Positions 1-11,403 of a stretch of 64,000 nt of DNA are shown one piece after another. Under the pieces are notes generated by a model, which did no database searches, had not been told where the DNA came from, and saw only the letters and a list, made by a program, of their open reading frames with translations. The translations under genes and the position numbers were made by a program. The stretch covers positions 46,218,507-46,282,506 of the forward strand of contig JAPXFY010000031.1 of the NCBI GenBank assembly GCA_030674185.1, in the 5' to 3' direction. This DNA comes from Monoplex corrugatus. Lineage: Eukaryota > Mollusca > Gastropoda > Littorinimorpha > Ranellidae. Numbering within the stretch: position 1 is the stretch's first letter; each line of letters opens with the position of its first letter.

Positions 1-44
1 TAGAACGTATTTCTGGCTTCGTTGTTTCTAGATGTTGTCTTTAT

Positions 45-205
45 GTCTGTCCAATAAGGCAGTGATCTGGTTCCCCCTGTGGGGATGCAGGGGCTCTTTC
101 AGTATAAATAGTATCCCAACCTTCTGGACATTCTGTGCTAGATATTTCCTTTTTTCTGTCACTCTCTTCGTTTCTGTCTTGTTCCTTTTCCGGTTCTGTT
201 GGCTG
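45..205 (-). repeat. Dispersed repeat R1, partial copy
   Basis: This segment matches, on the minus strand, parts of four other places in the window (near 9230-9690, 10560-10930, 27415-27945 and 39030-39640). The shared core reads on the minus strand as a purine-rich stretch, then the words CTAGCACAGAATTTCCA and GGGATACTATTTA, then GAAAGAGCCCC. A short open frame crosses it, but the similarity ignores reading frame, so this is interspersed repeat and not a gene. Class unknown. Confidence 0.7.
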
Positions 206-295
206 CCATGATGCTTGGTGGTCGGGTACTTTTGGATGAAGGTGTTTGTGATTCTCTCAGTCCCTTTGTGTTGCACACCCTTACATCATCCATAC

Positions 296-2679
296 ACCCA
301 CTCTCTTACACAAGCACACACACAAACTCTCTCAATCACACACATACACATTCTCTCTTCTGTCTCAAGCATATCATCTCTCTCTCTCTCTCACACACTC
401 TCTTTCTCTCTCTCACAAACACACACACACACACTGTCTCTCTCACACAAACACACTCACTGTCTCTCTCTCTCTCACACACACACACTGTCTCTCTCAC
501 TCACACACACACACACACACATACACTGTCTCTCTCTCACACAAACACACTCACTGTCTCTCTCTCTCTCTCACACACACACTGTCTCTCTCACTCACAC
601 ACACACACACACACACACATACACTGTCTCTCTCTCACACAAACACATACATACTCACTGTCTCTCTCTCTCTCACACACACACACTGTCTCTCTCACTC
701 ACTCACACACACTGTCTCTTTCATACACACACACTGTCTCTCTCACTCACACACACACACTGTCTCTCTCACACACACACACTGTCTCTCTCACTCACAC
801 ACACACACACACACACACAATACACTGTCTCTCTCTCACACAAACACATACATACTCACTGTCTCTCTCTCTCTCACACACACACACTGTCTCTCACTCA
901 CACACACACACACACTGTCTCTCTCTCTCACACACACACACTGTCTCTCTCACTCACACACACACACTGTCTCTCTCACACACACACACTGTCTCTCTCA
1001 CTCACACACACACACACACACACATACACTGTCTCTCTCTCACACACACACATACATACTGTCTCTCTCTCACACAAACACATACATACTCACTGTCTCT
1101 CTCTCTCTCTCTCCACACACACACACTGTCTCTCTCACTCACACACACACACTGTCTCTCTCACTCACACACAGACACTGTCTCTCTCTCTCACACACAC
1201 TGTCTCTCTCACTCACACACACACACTGTCTCTCTCACACACACACACACTGTCTCTCTCTCTCTCCACACACACACACACAACACACATACACTGTCTC
1301 CTCCTCACGTCCTCACACACACACTGTCTCTCTCACTCACACACACCAACTGTCTCTCTCACTCACACACACACATCACTGTCTCACACCTCTCTCCTCA
1401 CACACACACCACTGTCTCTTCACACATCTCTCTCTCACACACACTGTCTCTCTCACTCACACACACTGCTTCACACACACTGTCTCTCTCACTCTCACAC
1501 ACACCACACCTGCTCTCTCACACACACTGTCTCCTCTCCACTCATCACACACTGTCTCTCTCACTCACACACACACACTGTCTCTCTCTCACCTCACACA
1601 CACACTGTCTCTCTCTCTCACACACACTGTCTCTCTCTCATCCACACACACTGTCTCTCTCACTCACACACACACTGTCTCTCTCTCTCACACACACTGT
1701 CTCTCTCTCCACTTCCACACACACACTGTCTCTCTCTCACCCACTCTCTCTACACACACTGTCTTCTCCTCACTCTATCACACACACACTGTCTCTCTCA
1801 CTCACACACACACACGTCTCTATCTCACACACACACTGTCTCTCTCACTCATACACACACACTGTCTCTCTCCATCTCACACACACACAACTGTCTCTCT
1901 CTCTCCACAACACTGTCTCTCTCTCTCTCACACACACACACTGTCTCTCTCACTCCACACACACACTGTCCTCTCTCACTCTCTCTCACACACACTGTCT
2001 CTCTCACTCCACACACACTGTCTTCTCTCTCTCACACACACTTCTTCCTCTCACTCACACACACACACTGTCTCTCTCACTCACACACACCTGTCTCTCT
2101 CTCTCACCACACACACTGTCTCTCTCTCTCACACACACACTGTCTCTTCTCTCCATCACACACACACTGTCTCTCTCTCTCACACACACTGTCTCTCTCA
2201 CTCATACACACACACTGTCTCTCTCACTCACACACACTGTCCTCTCTCTCTCACACACACTGTCTCTCTCACTCACACACACACTGTCCTCTCTCTCACC
2301 ACACACTGTCTCTCTCACTCACACACACTGTCTCTCTCTCTCACACACACTGTCTCTCTCACTCACACACACACACACTGTCTCTCTCACTCACACACAC
2401 TGTCTCTCTCTCTCTCACACACACTGTCTCTCTCTCTCTCACACACACACTGTCTCTCTCACTCACACACACACACTGTCTCTCTCACTCACACAACAGT
2501 CTCTCTCTCTCACACACACACACTGTCTCTCTCACTCATACACACACACTGTCTCTCTCTCTCTCACACACACACACTGTCTCTCTCACTCACACACACA
2601 CTGTCTCTCTCACTCACACACACACACACTGTCTCTCTCACTCACACATACAGTCTCTCTCACTCACACACACACACTG

Positions 2680-2736
<57 letters not shown>

Positions 2737-2786
2737 ACACACTGTCTCTCTCTCTCACACACACACACTGTCTCTCTCTCTCTCTA

Positions 2787-2868
<82 letters not shown>

Positions 2869-2890
2869 TCTCTCTCTCTCTCTCAGGCTG
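296..2890. repeat. Compound (CA)n/(TC)n minisatellite array
   Basis: About 2.6 kb alternates runs of CACACA with CTGTCTCTCTCACT blocks, spaced roughly 20-60 bp. The plus strand has almost no purine other than A and few stop codons, so two frames stay open for about 900 codons. The translation is only His-Thr and Ser-Leu repeats, so it is not coding. From about 1290 to 2300 many units carry single-base losses or doubled C, which could be true divergence or consensus error. Confidence 0.95.
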
Positions 2891-3213
2891 TCTCACTCGT
2901 GCCAGAAATGAACACACATGGCTCAGAAGTTGTGAGAGGAATGACCAAAGTTTTAATTTTGAAAGTTTAAATGTTGAATATTATGGTTTAGTGACAAACA
3001 AAAAAAAAGAAGTTACAATTAACTTTGGTAGGAAGGAAGGTTAACATGAGTACAAGGAAGGTCAACATGGGTCAATGATGATACCAAGAGTGCCCACACT
3101 CCAATTTTATAATAAATACATTTCCAGCACATTTTCTACGAAGACAGGAGGGTGCACGCTCAAATAAACAGCTTTGCACGCAAGTCCCTTGCTTCTTTGA
3201 ACCACATGACCCA
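2891..3213. other. Non-repetitive spacer, no gene seen
   Basis: Unique sequence between two CA-rich arrays. It holds a short A run near 3001-3008 and a duplicated phrase (AGGTTAACATG / AGGTCAACATG near 3040-3070). No convincing exon, RNA gene or element end was seen. Confidence 0.5.
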
Positions 3214-3684
3214 CATTCACACACATGCACGCCCACAGACACACATGCACGCACACAGACATACACACATGCACGCACACAGACATACACACACACATAC
3301 ACACATGCACGCACACAGACACACACACATATACACACATGCACGCACACAGACACACATGCATGCACACAGACACACACACAGATGCACGCACACAGAC
3401 AGACAGACAGACACACACATGCACGCACACACACATATGCATGCACATAACACACACACACACACATAACACACACGATTTACACTCACACATTTCCTTT
3501 ATCTGTCTTTCATGTACAGGATTAACACTCACACAGACAGACAGACACACACACACACATACTCACACATACACAACTCACACACACACACACACACACA
3601 GAAAGACAGACAGACATACACACACACACACAGACACACGTACACACATACTCACACACACACATACACACGTAACATAACACA

Positions 3685-3778
<94 letters not shown>

Positions 3779-3895
3779 CTCACACACACACACACACACA
3801 CAACACACAACACTCACACACACGATTTACACTCACACATTTCCTGTATCTGTCCATCACGTACAGGATACTCCAAACAGTCTATACCGTTTACT
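3214..3895. repeat. (CA)n microsatellite with GCACGCACACAGACA minisatellite
   Basis: A left half is built of CACATGCACGCACACAGACA-like units, followed by long uninterrupted (CA)n. A block starting CGATTTACACTCACAC and including a CATTTCC...TGTACAGGAT-like phrase occurs twice (about 3476-3525 and 3823-3872), so the array contains an internal duplication of about 345 bp. Short frames on both strands are low-complexity artefacts. Confidence 0.95.
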
Positions 3896-3929
3896 ATTTA
3901 AAACACACACAAAATCGGAACATCTATAC

Positions 3930-3951
3930 ATATATATATATATATATATTT
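3930..3951. repeat. (TA)n microsatellite
   Basis: A run of alternating T and A of about 20 bases lies between the CA array and a CG-containing CACGCA stretch (about 4007-4040). Confidence 0.85.
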
Positions 3952-4225
3952 ACATTGTTGAGAAAGTGCAAGTGTAAAACACGAACCATGTAAGTGAAAC
4001 ATTTAACACGCACGCGCACGCACACGCACACGCACACACGCTTGTTGAGAGCACAGAACACACGGCACAGCACACCAGTGTGTATTTTCTGTGTCTGGGC
4101 AAAATGTGTCACCTGCATAGAACTAATGTCATGTTCCTAGTTCTGTGGCAGACTGATAGTGATATGTACAAGGACAACAACAAACGGATACACGTGCATA
4201 AACAAAATACATGCATACTGTGCAT

Positions 4226-4320
4226 GTGCACAAAGAGAGAGAGAGGGATCAAGTGTGAACACAGAGAGTGAGAGGGAAGTGGAGAGAGAGAGGGAGGGAG
4301 GGGAGAGAGAGAGAGAGAAA
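4226..4320. repeat. GA-rich simple repeat
   Basis: An imperfect (GA)n/GGGA stretch directly abuts the left end of the TIR element that starts at 4322. Confidence 0.85.
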
Positions 4321-4321
4321 G

Positions 4322-4770
4322 CAGGGCTTAAAACAGGAGGAGGAAAAAAACACTGAAACTAGGGGGGGGGGGAGGTTCCGGGGGCATGCTCCCCCGGGAA
4401 AATTTTTTAAAAACCAAGTGTAAATCTATATGCCATTTCGCGCTTTCTGGACATAATTTCAAGAGATATTTAGTGCATAAAAATTGCTGTAAACATATAA
4501 TTATTACAGGAAGATATATTTGGGAAAACGGGAGAAGGGGTGAAAAACATAATAATAAAATGAACACTGACCCTTTAACTTGAGTGTTTTACAGGTGTTC
4601 ACCAACTGTAGTCTTTGGATGAGAATCAGGGGCCATAACTTGCGCGCCGTTGCTATGAACGCTTGCAAGCCGATCACGGATGCCTTGCTCCTTTTTTTTT
4701 TTTTTTTTTTTTTTTTTTGACAAACCGAAATCGCGGAATTCCGCCCAGACGCGGAACGTTTTAAGTCCTG
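4322..4770 (+). mobile_element. Short non-autonomous TIR element, copy 1 (MITE-like)
   Basis: The element begins CAGGGCTTAAAAC and ends with the near inverse GTTTTAAGTCCTG, giving terminal inverted repeats of about 13 bp. It encodes nothing. The same sequence recurs at 33571-34090 with high identity, including an internal G run, the phrase GCCATTTCGCGCTTTCTGG, a poly-T tract and AAATCGCGGAATTCCGCC near the right end. Copy 2 carries extra internal sequence of roughly 100 bp. Terminal CAGGG resembles hAT-type ends, but class assignment is inference. Copy 1 sits between GA runs, so its target duplication cannot be read clearly. Confidence 0.75.
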
Positions 4771-4775
4771 AGAGA

Positions 4776-4864
<89 letters not shown>
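4771..4864. repeat. (GA)n microsatellite
   Basis: An almost perfect AG dinucleotide run of about 90 bases starts immediately after the TIR element. Confidence 0.95.
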
Positions 4865-4868
<4 letters not shown>

Positions 4869-4978
4869 AATATAAATTGATAGACATCAAATGTGAACAC
4901 ACATTGACACAGTTCAAATGGGAACCAAGAGAAAGGGTATGAAAAATAGAAAGAAACACAGTGCGAACATAGACTAAA

Positions 4979-7080
4979 AGATCAAATACAAACATAGCAA
5001 TACTCAGGTGAGTACAGATAAAGAGTGCAAAAATAGACTGCTAACATATAGACAGAGATCAAATTCAAACATAGCAATACTCACTGTGAGTACAGATAAA
5101 GAGTGCAATAGCAATACTCAGGTGAGTACAGAGATAAAGAGTGCAAAAATAGACTGCTAACATACAGACAGAGATCAAATTCAAACATAGCAATACTCAC
5201 TGTGAGTACAGATAAAGAGTGCAATAGCAATACTCACTGTGAGTATAGAGATAAAGAGTGCAAAAATAGAGTGCTAACATACAGACAGAGATCAAATACA
5301 AACATAGCAATACTCACTGTGAGTACAGAGATAAAGAGTGCAAAAATAGAGTGCTAACATACAGACAGAGATCAAATACAAACATAGCAATACTCACTGT
5401 GAGTACAGAGATAAAGAGTGCAAAAATAGAGTGCTAACATACAGACAGAGATCAAATACAAACATAGCAATACTCACTGTGAGTATAGAGATAAAGAGTG
5501 CAAAAATAGAGTGCTAACATACAGACAGAGATCAAATACAAACATAGCAATACTCACTGTGAGTACAGAGATACAGAGTGCAAAAATAGAGTGCTAACAT
5601 ACAGACAGAGATCAAATACAAACATAGCAATACTCACTGTGAGTACAGAGATACAGAGTGCAAAAATAGAGTGCTAACATACAGACAGAGATCAAATACA
5701 AACATAGCAATACTCACTGTGAGTATAGAGATAAAGAGTGCAAAAATAGAGTGCTAACATACAGACAGAGATCAAATACAAACATAGCAATACTCACTGT
5801 GAGTACAGAGATACAGAGTGCAAAAATAGAGTGCTAACATACAGACAGAGATCAAATACAAACATAGCAATACTCACTGTGAGTATAGAGATAAAGAGTG
5901 CAAAAATAGAGTGCTAACATACAGACAGAGATCAAATACAAACATAGCAATACTCACTGTGAGTATAGAGATAAAGAGTGCAAAAATAGAGTGCTAACAT
6001 ACAGACAGAGATCAAATACAAACATAGCAATACTCACTGTGAGTATAGAGATAAAGAGTGCAAAAATAGAGTGCTAACATACAGACAGAGATCAAATACA
6101 AACATAGCAATACTCACTGTGAGTATAGAGATAAAGAGTGCAAAAATAGAGTGCTAACATACAGACAGAGATCAAATACAAACATAGCAATACTCACTGT
6201 GAGTATAGAGATAAAGAGTGCAAAAATAGAGTGCTAACATACAGACAGAGATCAAATACAAACATAGCAATACTCACTGTGAGTACAGAGATACAGAGTG
6301 CAAAAATAGAGTGCTAACATACAGACAGAGATCAAATACAAACATAGCAATACTCACTGTGAGTATAGAGATAAAGAGTGCAAAAATAGAGTGCTAACAT
6401 ACAGACAGAGATCAAATACAAACATAGCAATACTCACTGTGAGTATAGAGATAAAGAGTGCAAAAATAGAGTGCTAACATACAGACAGAGATCAAATACA
6501 AACATAGCAATACTCACTGTGAGTATAGAGATAAAGAGTGCAAAAATAGAGTGCTAACATACAGACAGAGATCAAATACAAACATAGCAATACTCACTGT
6601 GAGTATAGAGATAAAGAGTGCAAAAATAGAGTGCTAACATACAGACAGAGATCAAATACAAACATAGCAATACTCACTGTGAGTACAGAGATACAGAGTG
6701 CAAAAATAGAGTGCTAACATACAGACAGAGATCAAATACAAACATAGCAATACTCACTGTGAGTACAGAGATACAGAGTGCAAAAATAGAGTGCTAACAT
6801 ACAGACAGAGATCAAATACAAACATAGCAATACTCACTGTGAGTATAGAGATAAAGAGTGCAAAAATAGAGTGCTAACATACAGACAGAGATCAAATACA
6901 AACATAGCAATACTCACTGTGAGTACAGAGATACAGAGTGCAAAAATAGAGTGCTAACATACAGAGATCAAATACAAACATAGCAATACTCACTGTGAGT
7001 ACAGAGATACAGAGTGCAAAAATAGAGTGCTAACATACAGACAGAGATCAAATACAACCATAGTGATACTGACTGTCAAC
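4979..7080. repeat. 80-bp satellite array
   Basis: About 26 tandem copies of an 80-bp unit, highly uniform from about 5276 to 6960 and more variable at both ends. Each unit carries ATACTCAC-T-GTGAGTAT (or the ..GTAC variant), an 8-bp inverted repeat with a one-base loop. This also places a GTGAGT 5' splice-site-like word on both strands. Two common variants (GAGTATAGAGATAAAG and GAGTACAGAGATACAG) are interspersed rather than blocked. No long reading frame. Confidence 0.97.
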
Positions 7081-7098
7081 ATGGAGTGGTAAGAGTGC

Positions 7099-7245
7099 AA
7101 ACGAGAGAGAGAGAGAGAGAAAGAGAAAGAGAGAGAAAGAATGAGAAAGAGAGAGAGAGAAAGAGAGAAAAAGAGAAAGGGAGAGAGAGAAAGAGAGAAA
7201 GAGAGAGAGAAAGAGAGAGATAGAGAGAAAGAGAGAGACAGAGAA

Positions 7246-7276
<31 letters not shown>

Positions 7277-7304
7277 GAGAAAGAGAGAGACAGAGAGAAA
7301 GAGA

Positions 7305-7341
<37 letters not shown>

Positions 7342-7342
7342 C
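7099..7342. repeat. (GA)n/(GAAA)n polypurine tract
   Basis: About 240 bases of pure purine on the plus strand. Frames across it translate only to Arg/Glu/Lys or Ser/Leu/Phe and are not genes. Confidence 0.95.
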
Positions 7343-7485
7343 AAATTTTATTTAAGGTATGAAATGAGCAAAGTGTATGCTTTTTGACATTGAGCTTTGC
7401 CCAAAGGTCAAACACTACATATTAACTATATGTCAGGTAACGTGGATATAAACATTTTTTATGAAAGAAATCGGAAAACAACTTC
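7343..7485. other. Spacer, no gene seen
   Basis: AT-rich unique sequence between a polypurine tract and a fold-back element. No element end or exon was recognised. Confidence 0.4.
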
Positions 7486-7665
7486 TTCCACCTTAGTGTG
7501 ACTGCCCGCGTTCAAACAAACAGGAACCAGAAAAAAATACATACACAAAAAAGAATAAGAACGCGTATTTAATATGACCAGACAAGACAGGTGCCTGTTT
7601 TGTCTGGTCGTACTGAATACGCGTTCTTATTTTTTGTTTTTTTCGTTTTTTTTCTTCTCGTTCTT
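7486..7665. mobile_element. Fold-back copy of dispersed element F
   Basis: Two oppositely oriented copies of element F meet almost head to head. The arms of about 44 bp (7547-7591 and 7594-7637) are separated by two bases and contain AACGCGTATT and its complement. The outer left part (CCCGCGTTCAAACAAACAGG) is the complement of sequence at about 9830-9860. Other F copies lie at 9690-9870, 55560-55640 and 55905-56075. The arms would form a long hairpin in single-stranded DNA or RNA. Confidence 0.75.
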
Positions 7666-7899
7666 GACTTGTTCACGTCATCAACAAATGAAAGAAATGG
7701 AAAAGAGTATGTTATATATTTGTAAAAGCATTTACATTTAGAAATACTGTTACTGTGTACTTACTGCTTGATTTTGTTATGTGATTCCTTCTAATGGTCT
7801 GTGGCCTGTATGGCTAAGCCATGTGAACTTTGAAGTGTCAGTACTGTACTGTTCCAAATAAGCTATAGACATTTTGAACACGTTTTATACATGTTTTGC

Positions 7900-8054
7900 T
7901 ATGTTACTGCCTTGCTCCTTTAATATCTGTCATAACATTCTCTCCGGTTTTCTGCCTTGCTGGTCCATTCACGGTTATGTTTTCCGTAAAGCCTTTGGTG
8001 TTTTTCTGTTAGGATTGATAAGAGGGTACGTACATTAACTACATTTTTATATCT
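7900..8054 (-). repeat. Dispersed repeat R1, partial copy
   Basis: Matches the minus strand of the R1 copy at 39400-39480. It includes CTGGTCCATTCAC, a TTAGGATTGATAA phrase and the start of a GGTAC block. The 28-bp array begins where R1 reads TTAGGTACAT. Confidence 0.55.
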
Positions 8055-9150
8055 AAGGAAATGTAAACTTAAGATAAGTCTTAGGTACTCTGTGAACTTA
8101 AGATAGTGTTAGGTACTCTGTGAACTTAAGATAGTGTTAGGTACTCTGTGAACTTAAGATAGTGTTAGGTACACGAACTTAAGATAGTGTTAGGTACTCT
8201 GTGAACTTAAGATAGTGTTAGGTACTCTGTGAACTTAAAATAGTGTTAGGTACACGAACTGAAGATAGTGTTAGGTACTCTGTGAACTTAAGATAGTGTT
8301 AGGTACTCTGTGAACTTAAGATAGTCTTAGGTACTCCGTGAACTTAAGATAGTGTTAGGTACTCCGTGAACTTAAGATAGTGTTAGGTACTCTGTGAACT
8401 TAAGATAGTGTTAGGTACATGAACTTAGATAAGTCTAGGTACTCTGTGAACTTAAGATAGTGTTAGGTACATGAACTTAATATAAGTCTAGGTACTCTGT
8501 GAACTTAAGATAGTGTTAGGTACATGAACTTAAGATAAGTCTAGGTACTCTGTGAACTTAAGATAGTGTTAGGTACATGAACTTAAGATAAGTCTAGGTA
8601 CTCTGTGAACTTAAGATAGTGTTAGGTACATGAACTTAAGATAAGTCTAGGTACTCTGTGAACTTAAGATAGTGTTAGGTACATGAACTTAAGATAAGTC
8701 TAGGTACTCTGTGAACTTAAGATAGTGTTAGGTACATGAACTTAAGATAAGTCTAGGTACTCTGTGAACTTAAGATAGTGTTAGGTACTCTGTGAACTTA
8801 AGATAGTGTTAGGTACTCTGTGAACTTAAGATAGTCTTAGGTACTCTGTGTACTTAAGATAGTCTTAGGTACTCTGTGAACTTAAGATAGTGTTAGTGTA
8901 CATGAACTTAGATTAAGTCTAGGTACTCTGTGAACTTAAGATAGTTAGTACTCTGTGTACTTAAGATAGTGTTAGGTACTCTGTGAACTGAAGATAGTGT
9001 TAGGTACTCTGTGAACTTAAGATAGTGTTAGGTACTCTGTGAACTTAAGATAGTGTTAGGTACTCTGTGAACTGAAGATAGTGTTAGGTACTTGTGAACT
9101 TAAGATAGTGTTAGGTACTCTGTGTACTTAAGATAGTGTTAGGTACACCA
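8055..9150. repeat. 28-bp minisatellite array
   Basis: About 40 tandem units of GTTAGGTACTC-TGTGAACTTAAGATA type (28 bp), with a 25-bp variant (GGTACATGAACTTAAGATAA) that alternates with the long form between 8410 and 8760 as a higher-order dimer. The array is bordered on both sides by R1-related sequence, and the GGTACAT word also occurs in R1, so it may be an amplified R1 segment. Confidence 0.95.
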
Positions 9151-9307
9151 GGCCAGTTTTTATGCACATTTTGTGTACTTGGTTATGCTTATGCATTTTG
9201 TGCTCACGTTTTTGTTTTAATTGCCCAGTGATAAAATTTGATATAATGCACTTTAGGATTTATAATTGGTATATCTGTTAAGTACATTTTTGGCCCCAGG
9301 GAAATGA

Positions 9308-9564
9308 TTGATTGATTGATTGATTGAGTTGAGGTTTTACGTCGACACCCACCTCAGGTGATATGGCCGACGGGGATAACCATCCCAGGGAAGTGGGGGA
9401 AGGGGGACCTATCTAATCCTATACTGACACCACCAGAACAACAATGATGTTAAGATGGGACAGCGAGATGGCCAATTTTAATATAGCGCACCCCGGGATT
9501 CGAACCCACAACCATTAGCATGTGAATTCGACGCTCAAACCAACTGAGCTACTGGGGCCGCTTG
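9308..9564 (-). mobile_element. SINE-A, tRNA-derived, with target-site duplications
   Basis: A full-length SINE on the minus strand. Its tRNA-related head is at the right: an A-box like TAGCTCAGTTGG (9540-9551) and a B-box GGTTCGAATCC (9496-9506). The tail at the left is a (TCAA)n run (plus strand (ATTG)n). It is flanked by a perfect 13-bp duplication CCCAGGGAAATGA at 9295-9307 and 9565-9577, the hallmark of LINE-mediated insertion. Between head and tail lies a body of about 160 bp with no reading frame. The exact duplication suggests a fairly young insertion. Confidence 0.93.
9496..9551 (-). promoter_or_regulatory. Internal RNA polymerase III promoter (A and B boxes) of SINE-A
   Basis: The two boxes are spaced about 34 bp apart, as in tRNA genes, and both are close to consensus. 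The head is not a functional tRNA gene, because the rest of the cloverleaf cannot be drawn convincingly. Confidence 0.7.
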
Positions 9565-9689
9565 CCCAGGGAAATGAGATATGCAGAAGCAATTTGAGGT
9601 AATTTAGTCCCGTTTTTTACAGATATTTTAGAGTCCTTAGTTACGTATAAATTTGTATTCAGGTATGTTTTTTAAATCCCCTGGTTTCA

Positions 9690-9870
9690 GTCTTCTTCTT
9701 CTAGTTTTTGTATCTGGTGTTTGTTTGTTTGTAATCTTACGCTTGACAAAGGCCAGTTGGCCGAAATTTTGCGCCTGTCTTGTCTTGTTGTATTAAATAC
9801 GCGATCTTATTCTTCTTTCGCGCTTTTTCTGGTTCCCGTTTGCTTGAACGCGGGCAGTCACACTTCTTTT
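9690..9870 (+). repeat. Dispersed element F copy
   Basis: Shares GTATCTGGTGTTTG-like, AGTTGGCCGAAA, CCTGTCTTGTCTTGTTGTAT and TTTTTCTGGTTCC words with 55935-56070, and its right end with the fold-back pair at 7490-7660. Class unknown. The AGTTGGCCGAAA block looks like a conserved core shared among copies. Confidence 0.7.
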
Positions 9871-9949
9871 GGATTTCTTTTATTGTGTGTGAAAGTGTTG
9901 CCTACTGTATATTTTCCCCTTTCCGTCAGTCCATCAGCCCCCAAACACT

Positions 9950-10075
9950 AACCTGACTTACAGGATCACTAACGTAAATGTCTGATGTCCTGTGTGCGTA
10001 TGCACGCTAAGGACGTTGAGGGAGTTGAGGCACTAGCAGTCGTACACACCTTGTGCTGGTAGGTTAGGGAACACA
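9950..10075 (+). repeat. Dispersed family E copy (partial)
   Basis: Contains TGACTTACAGGATCACTAAC and a CACTAGCAG-like block, matching 34780-34870 and the minus strand of 56690-56770. This resembles an abundant molluscan interspersed repeat (from memory of the family, not checked). Confidence 0.5.
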
Positions 10076-10224
10076 CCTTCTGCCGGACAGTGGGTACACT
10101 GTTCACATATGGAACTTTTCATGCCATTATTAACTGATGAAGAATTAATCTGTTGTAGTTTTACCTTTTGTGCTACCATTTATCTACCACCATCATTATC
10201 ACCATCATCATCATCCATCCTCAT

Positions 10225-10234
10225 CACACACACA

Positions 10235-10271
<37 letters not shown>

Positions 10272-10295
10272 CACACACTCACACACACACAACAC

Positions 10296-10342
<47 letters not shown>

Positions 10343-10347
10343 TCACA

Positions 10348-10379
<32 letters not shown>

Positions 10380-10390
10380 ACACACACACA

Positions 10391-10421
<31 letters not shown>

Positions 10422-10423
10422 CG
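10225..10423. repeat. (CA)n microsatellite
   Basis: About 200 bases of CA repeat with occasional T or doubled A or C interruptions. Several overlapping frames are His-Thr artefacts. Confidence 0.97.
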
Positions 10424-10559
10424 AGACAAACAATTTACAGCAGACTGGCTTAAGACCTTATTTCGTGATGTTCCTCCATTGAACATTTTTGCTCTCTTCT
10501 GTTTCTTTCATTTGATATTATTTCAGAGTAGAAAAGATAAGTTTTTAATTGGATTTGTT

Positions 10560-10930
10560 TTTGCTGGATCAGACTACCAACGCCCGCGTGGGGACGCCAG
10601 GGGCTCTTTCAGTAAAATAGTATCCCCACCTTCTGGAAATTCTGTGCTAGAAATTTCCTCTTTTCTGTCACTCTGTTTGTTTCTCCCTTACTTCTTTGTC
10701 TGTTTCCATCATTTTCTGCCTTGCTGTCCATTTAGCTGTATTGTTCTACAAAGCCTTACATACTTTGCATAAATAATTGGCTACATATTTTAGATGAAGT
10801 TTTAGCTAAGGAAATTTGTTTGCAAAAGCAATTCTGGTTAACTTTAGGCTAGTTTTTATGTATGTTCTAGTGTCCTTAGCTACGTTCACATTTGTATTCT
10901 GGGTTATTATTTTAAATCCTGTAAAATGAT
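10560..10930 (-). repeat. Dispersed repeat R1 copy
   Basis: Minus-strand match to 39290-39630 over most of its length, from the GGGATACTATTTT block (near 10610) to the TTTGTATTCTGGGT block (near 10890). A 200-codon frame starting in the neighbouring CA tract runs into it by chance. Confidence 0.75.
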
Positions 10931-10989
10931 TGATCGGGCAGAATGGTCAATGCCAGGAGCATATCCTCAAATGCATTGGTATGTGTACT

Positions 10990-11393
10990 CAGTTGTCTTT
11001 TCCGTGTCATCACATCATGTGTCCTGCCGCATGACTTTGGTGATCATGGCCCTCCATACGATTCTATCCCTTGTCGCTGCAAGAACTCCCACCCTCTCTG
11101 TCCTCAGTCACCCTGCAAGTCTGTTCAATATTTTCTCTACCTGGTGCTCTCTTTCCCTCCAGCTTTCCTCTTGTGACCAAGTGCTCTAATTTCTTTGTCC
11201 TCATAAAATGGCCTATAAATGTTGCTCGTCTTTTCCTAATCTTCTTTATTAATGATTATCTTGCGTCTGCTTCCTTTCAAGATTGTCTGGTTTGTTTTCT
11301 TTGCTGCCCATGGAACTCTCAACATTCTTTTAGAAACCACATTCCAGCTGCCTCAGTTTTCTTCTGACCTTGTGTGTCGACGTGTCTCCAGGC
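10990..11393 (-). pseudogene. LINE 3' end, 5'-truncated copy a
   Basis: On the minus strand this encodes a broken version of the C-terminal tail of a non-LTR retrotransposon polyprotein, downstream of its reverse transcriptase. Recognisable pieces are a PW-AAKKTN segment, RATFIGHFM, LEHLVTRGKLEGKRAPG and a final RQ-T, with frame breaks between them. The same tail occurs in four other copies in the window. Candidate target duplications TATGTGTACT lie at 10980-10989 and 11394-11403, although about 20 bases of unrelated sequence then lie between the left duplication and the LINE tail. Confidence 0.8.
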
Positions 11394-11403
11394 TATGTGT
11401 ACT

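Larger units (their letters stand above)
9230..9690 (-). repeat. Dispersed repeat R1, copy split by a SINE
   Basis: 9230-9307 and 9565-9690 join into one stretch matching R1 at 39300-39420 and 10790-10920 on the minus strand (shared words GGGAAATGAGATATG, TTTGTATTCAGGTATGTTTTTT). The interruption is the SINE at 9308-9564. R1 is therefore older than that SINE. Confidence 0.75.

Noticed and set aside
199..2970. Two open frames of about 900 codons on the plus strand
   Set aside because: They translate CA/TC simple repeat into His-Thr and Ser-Leu runs in two frames at once, with no splice sites or domain.
9496..9551. A genuine tRNA gene
   Set aside because: Both pol III boxes are present, but the acceptor and anticodon stems cannot be paired convincingly, and the unit is flanked by SINE body and target duplications.
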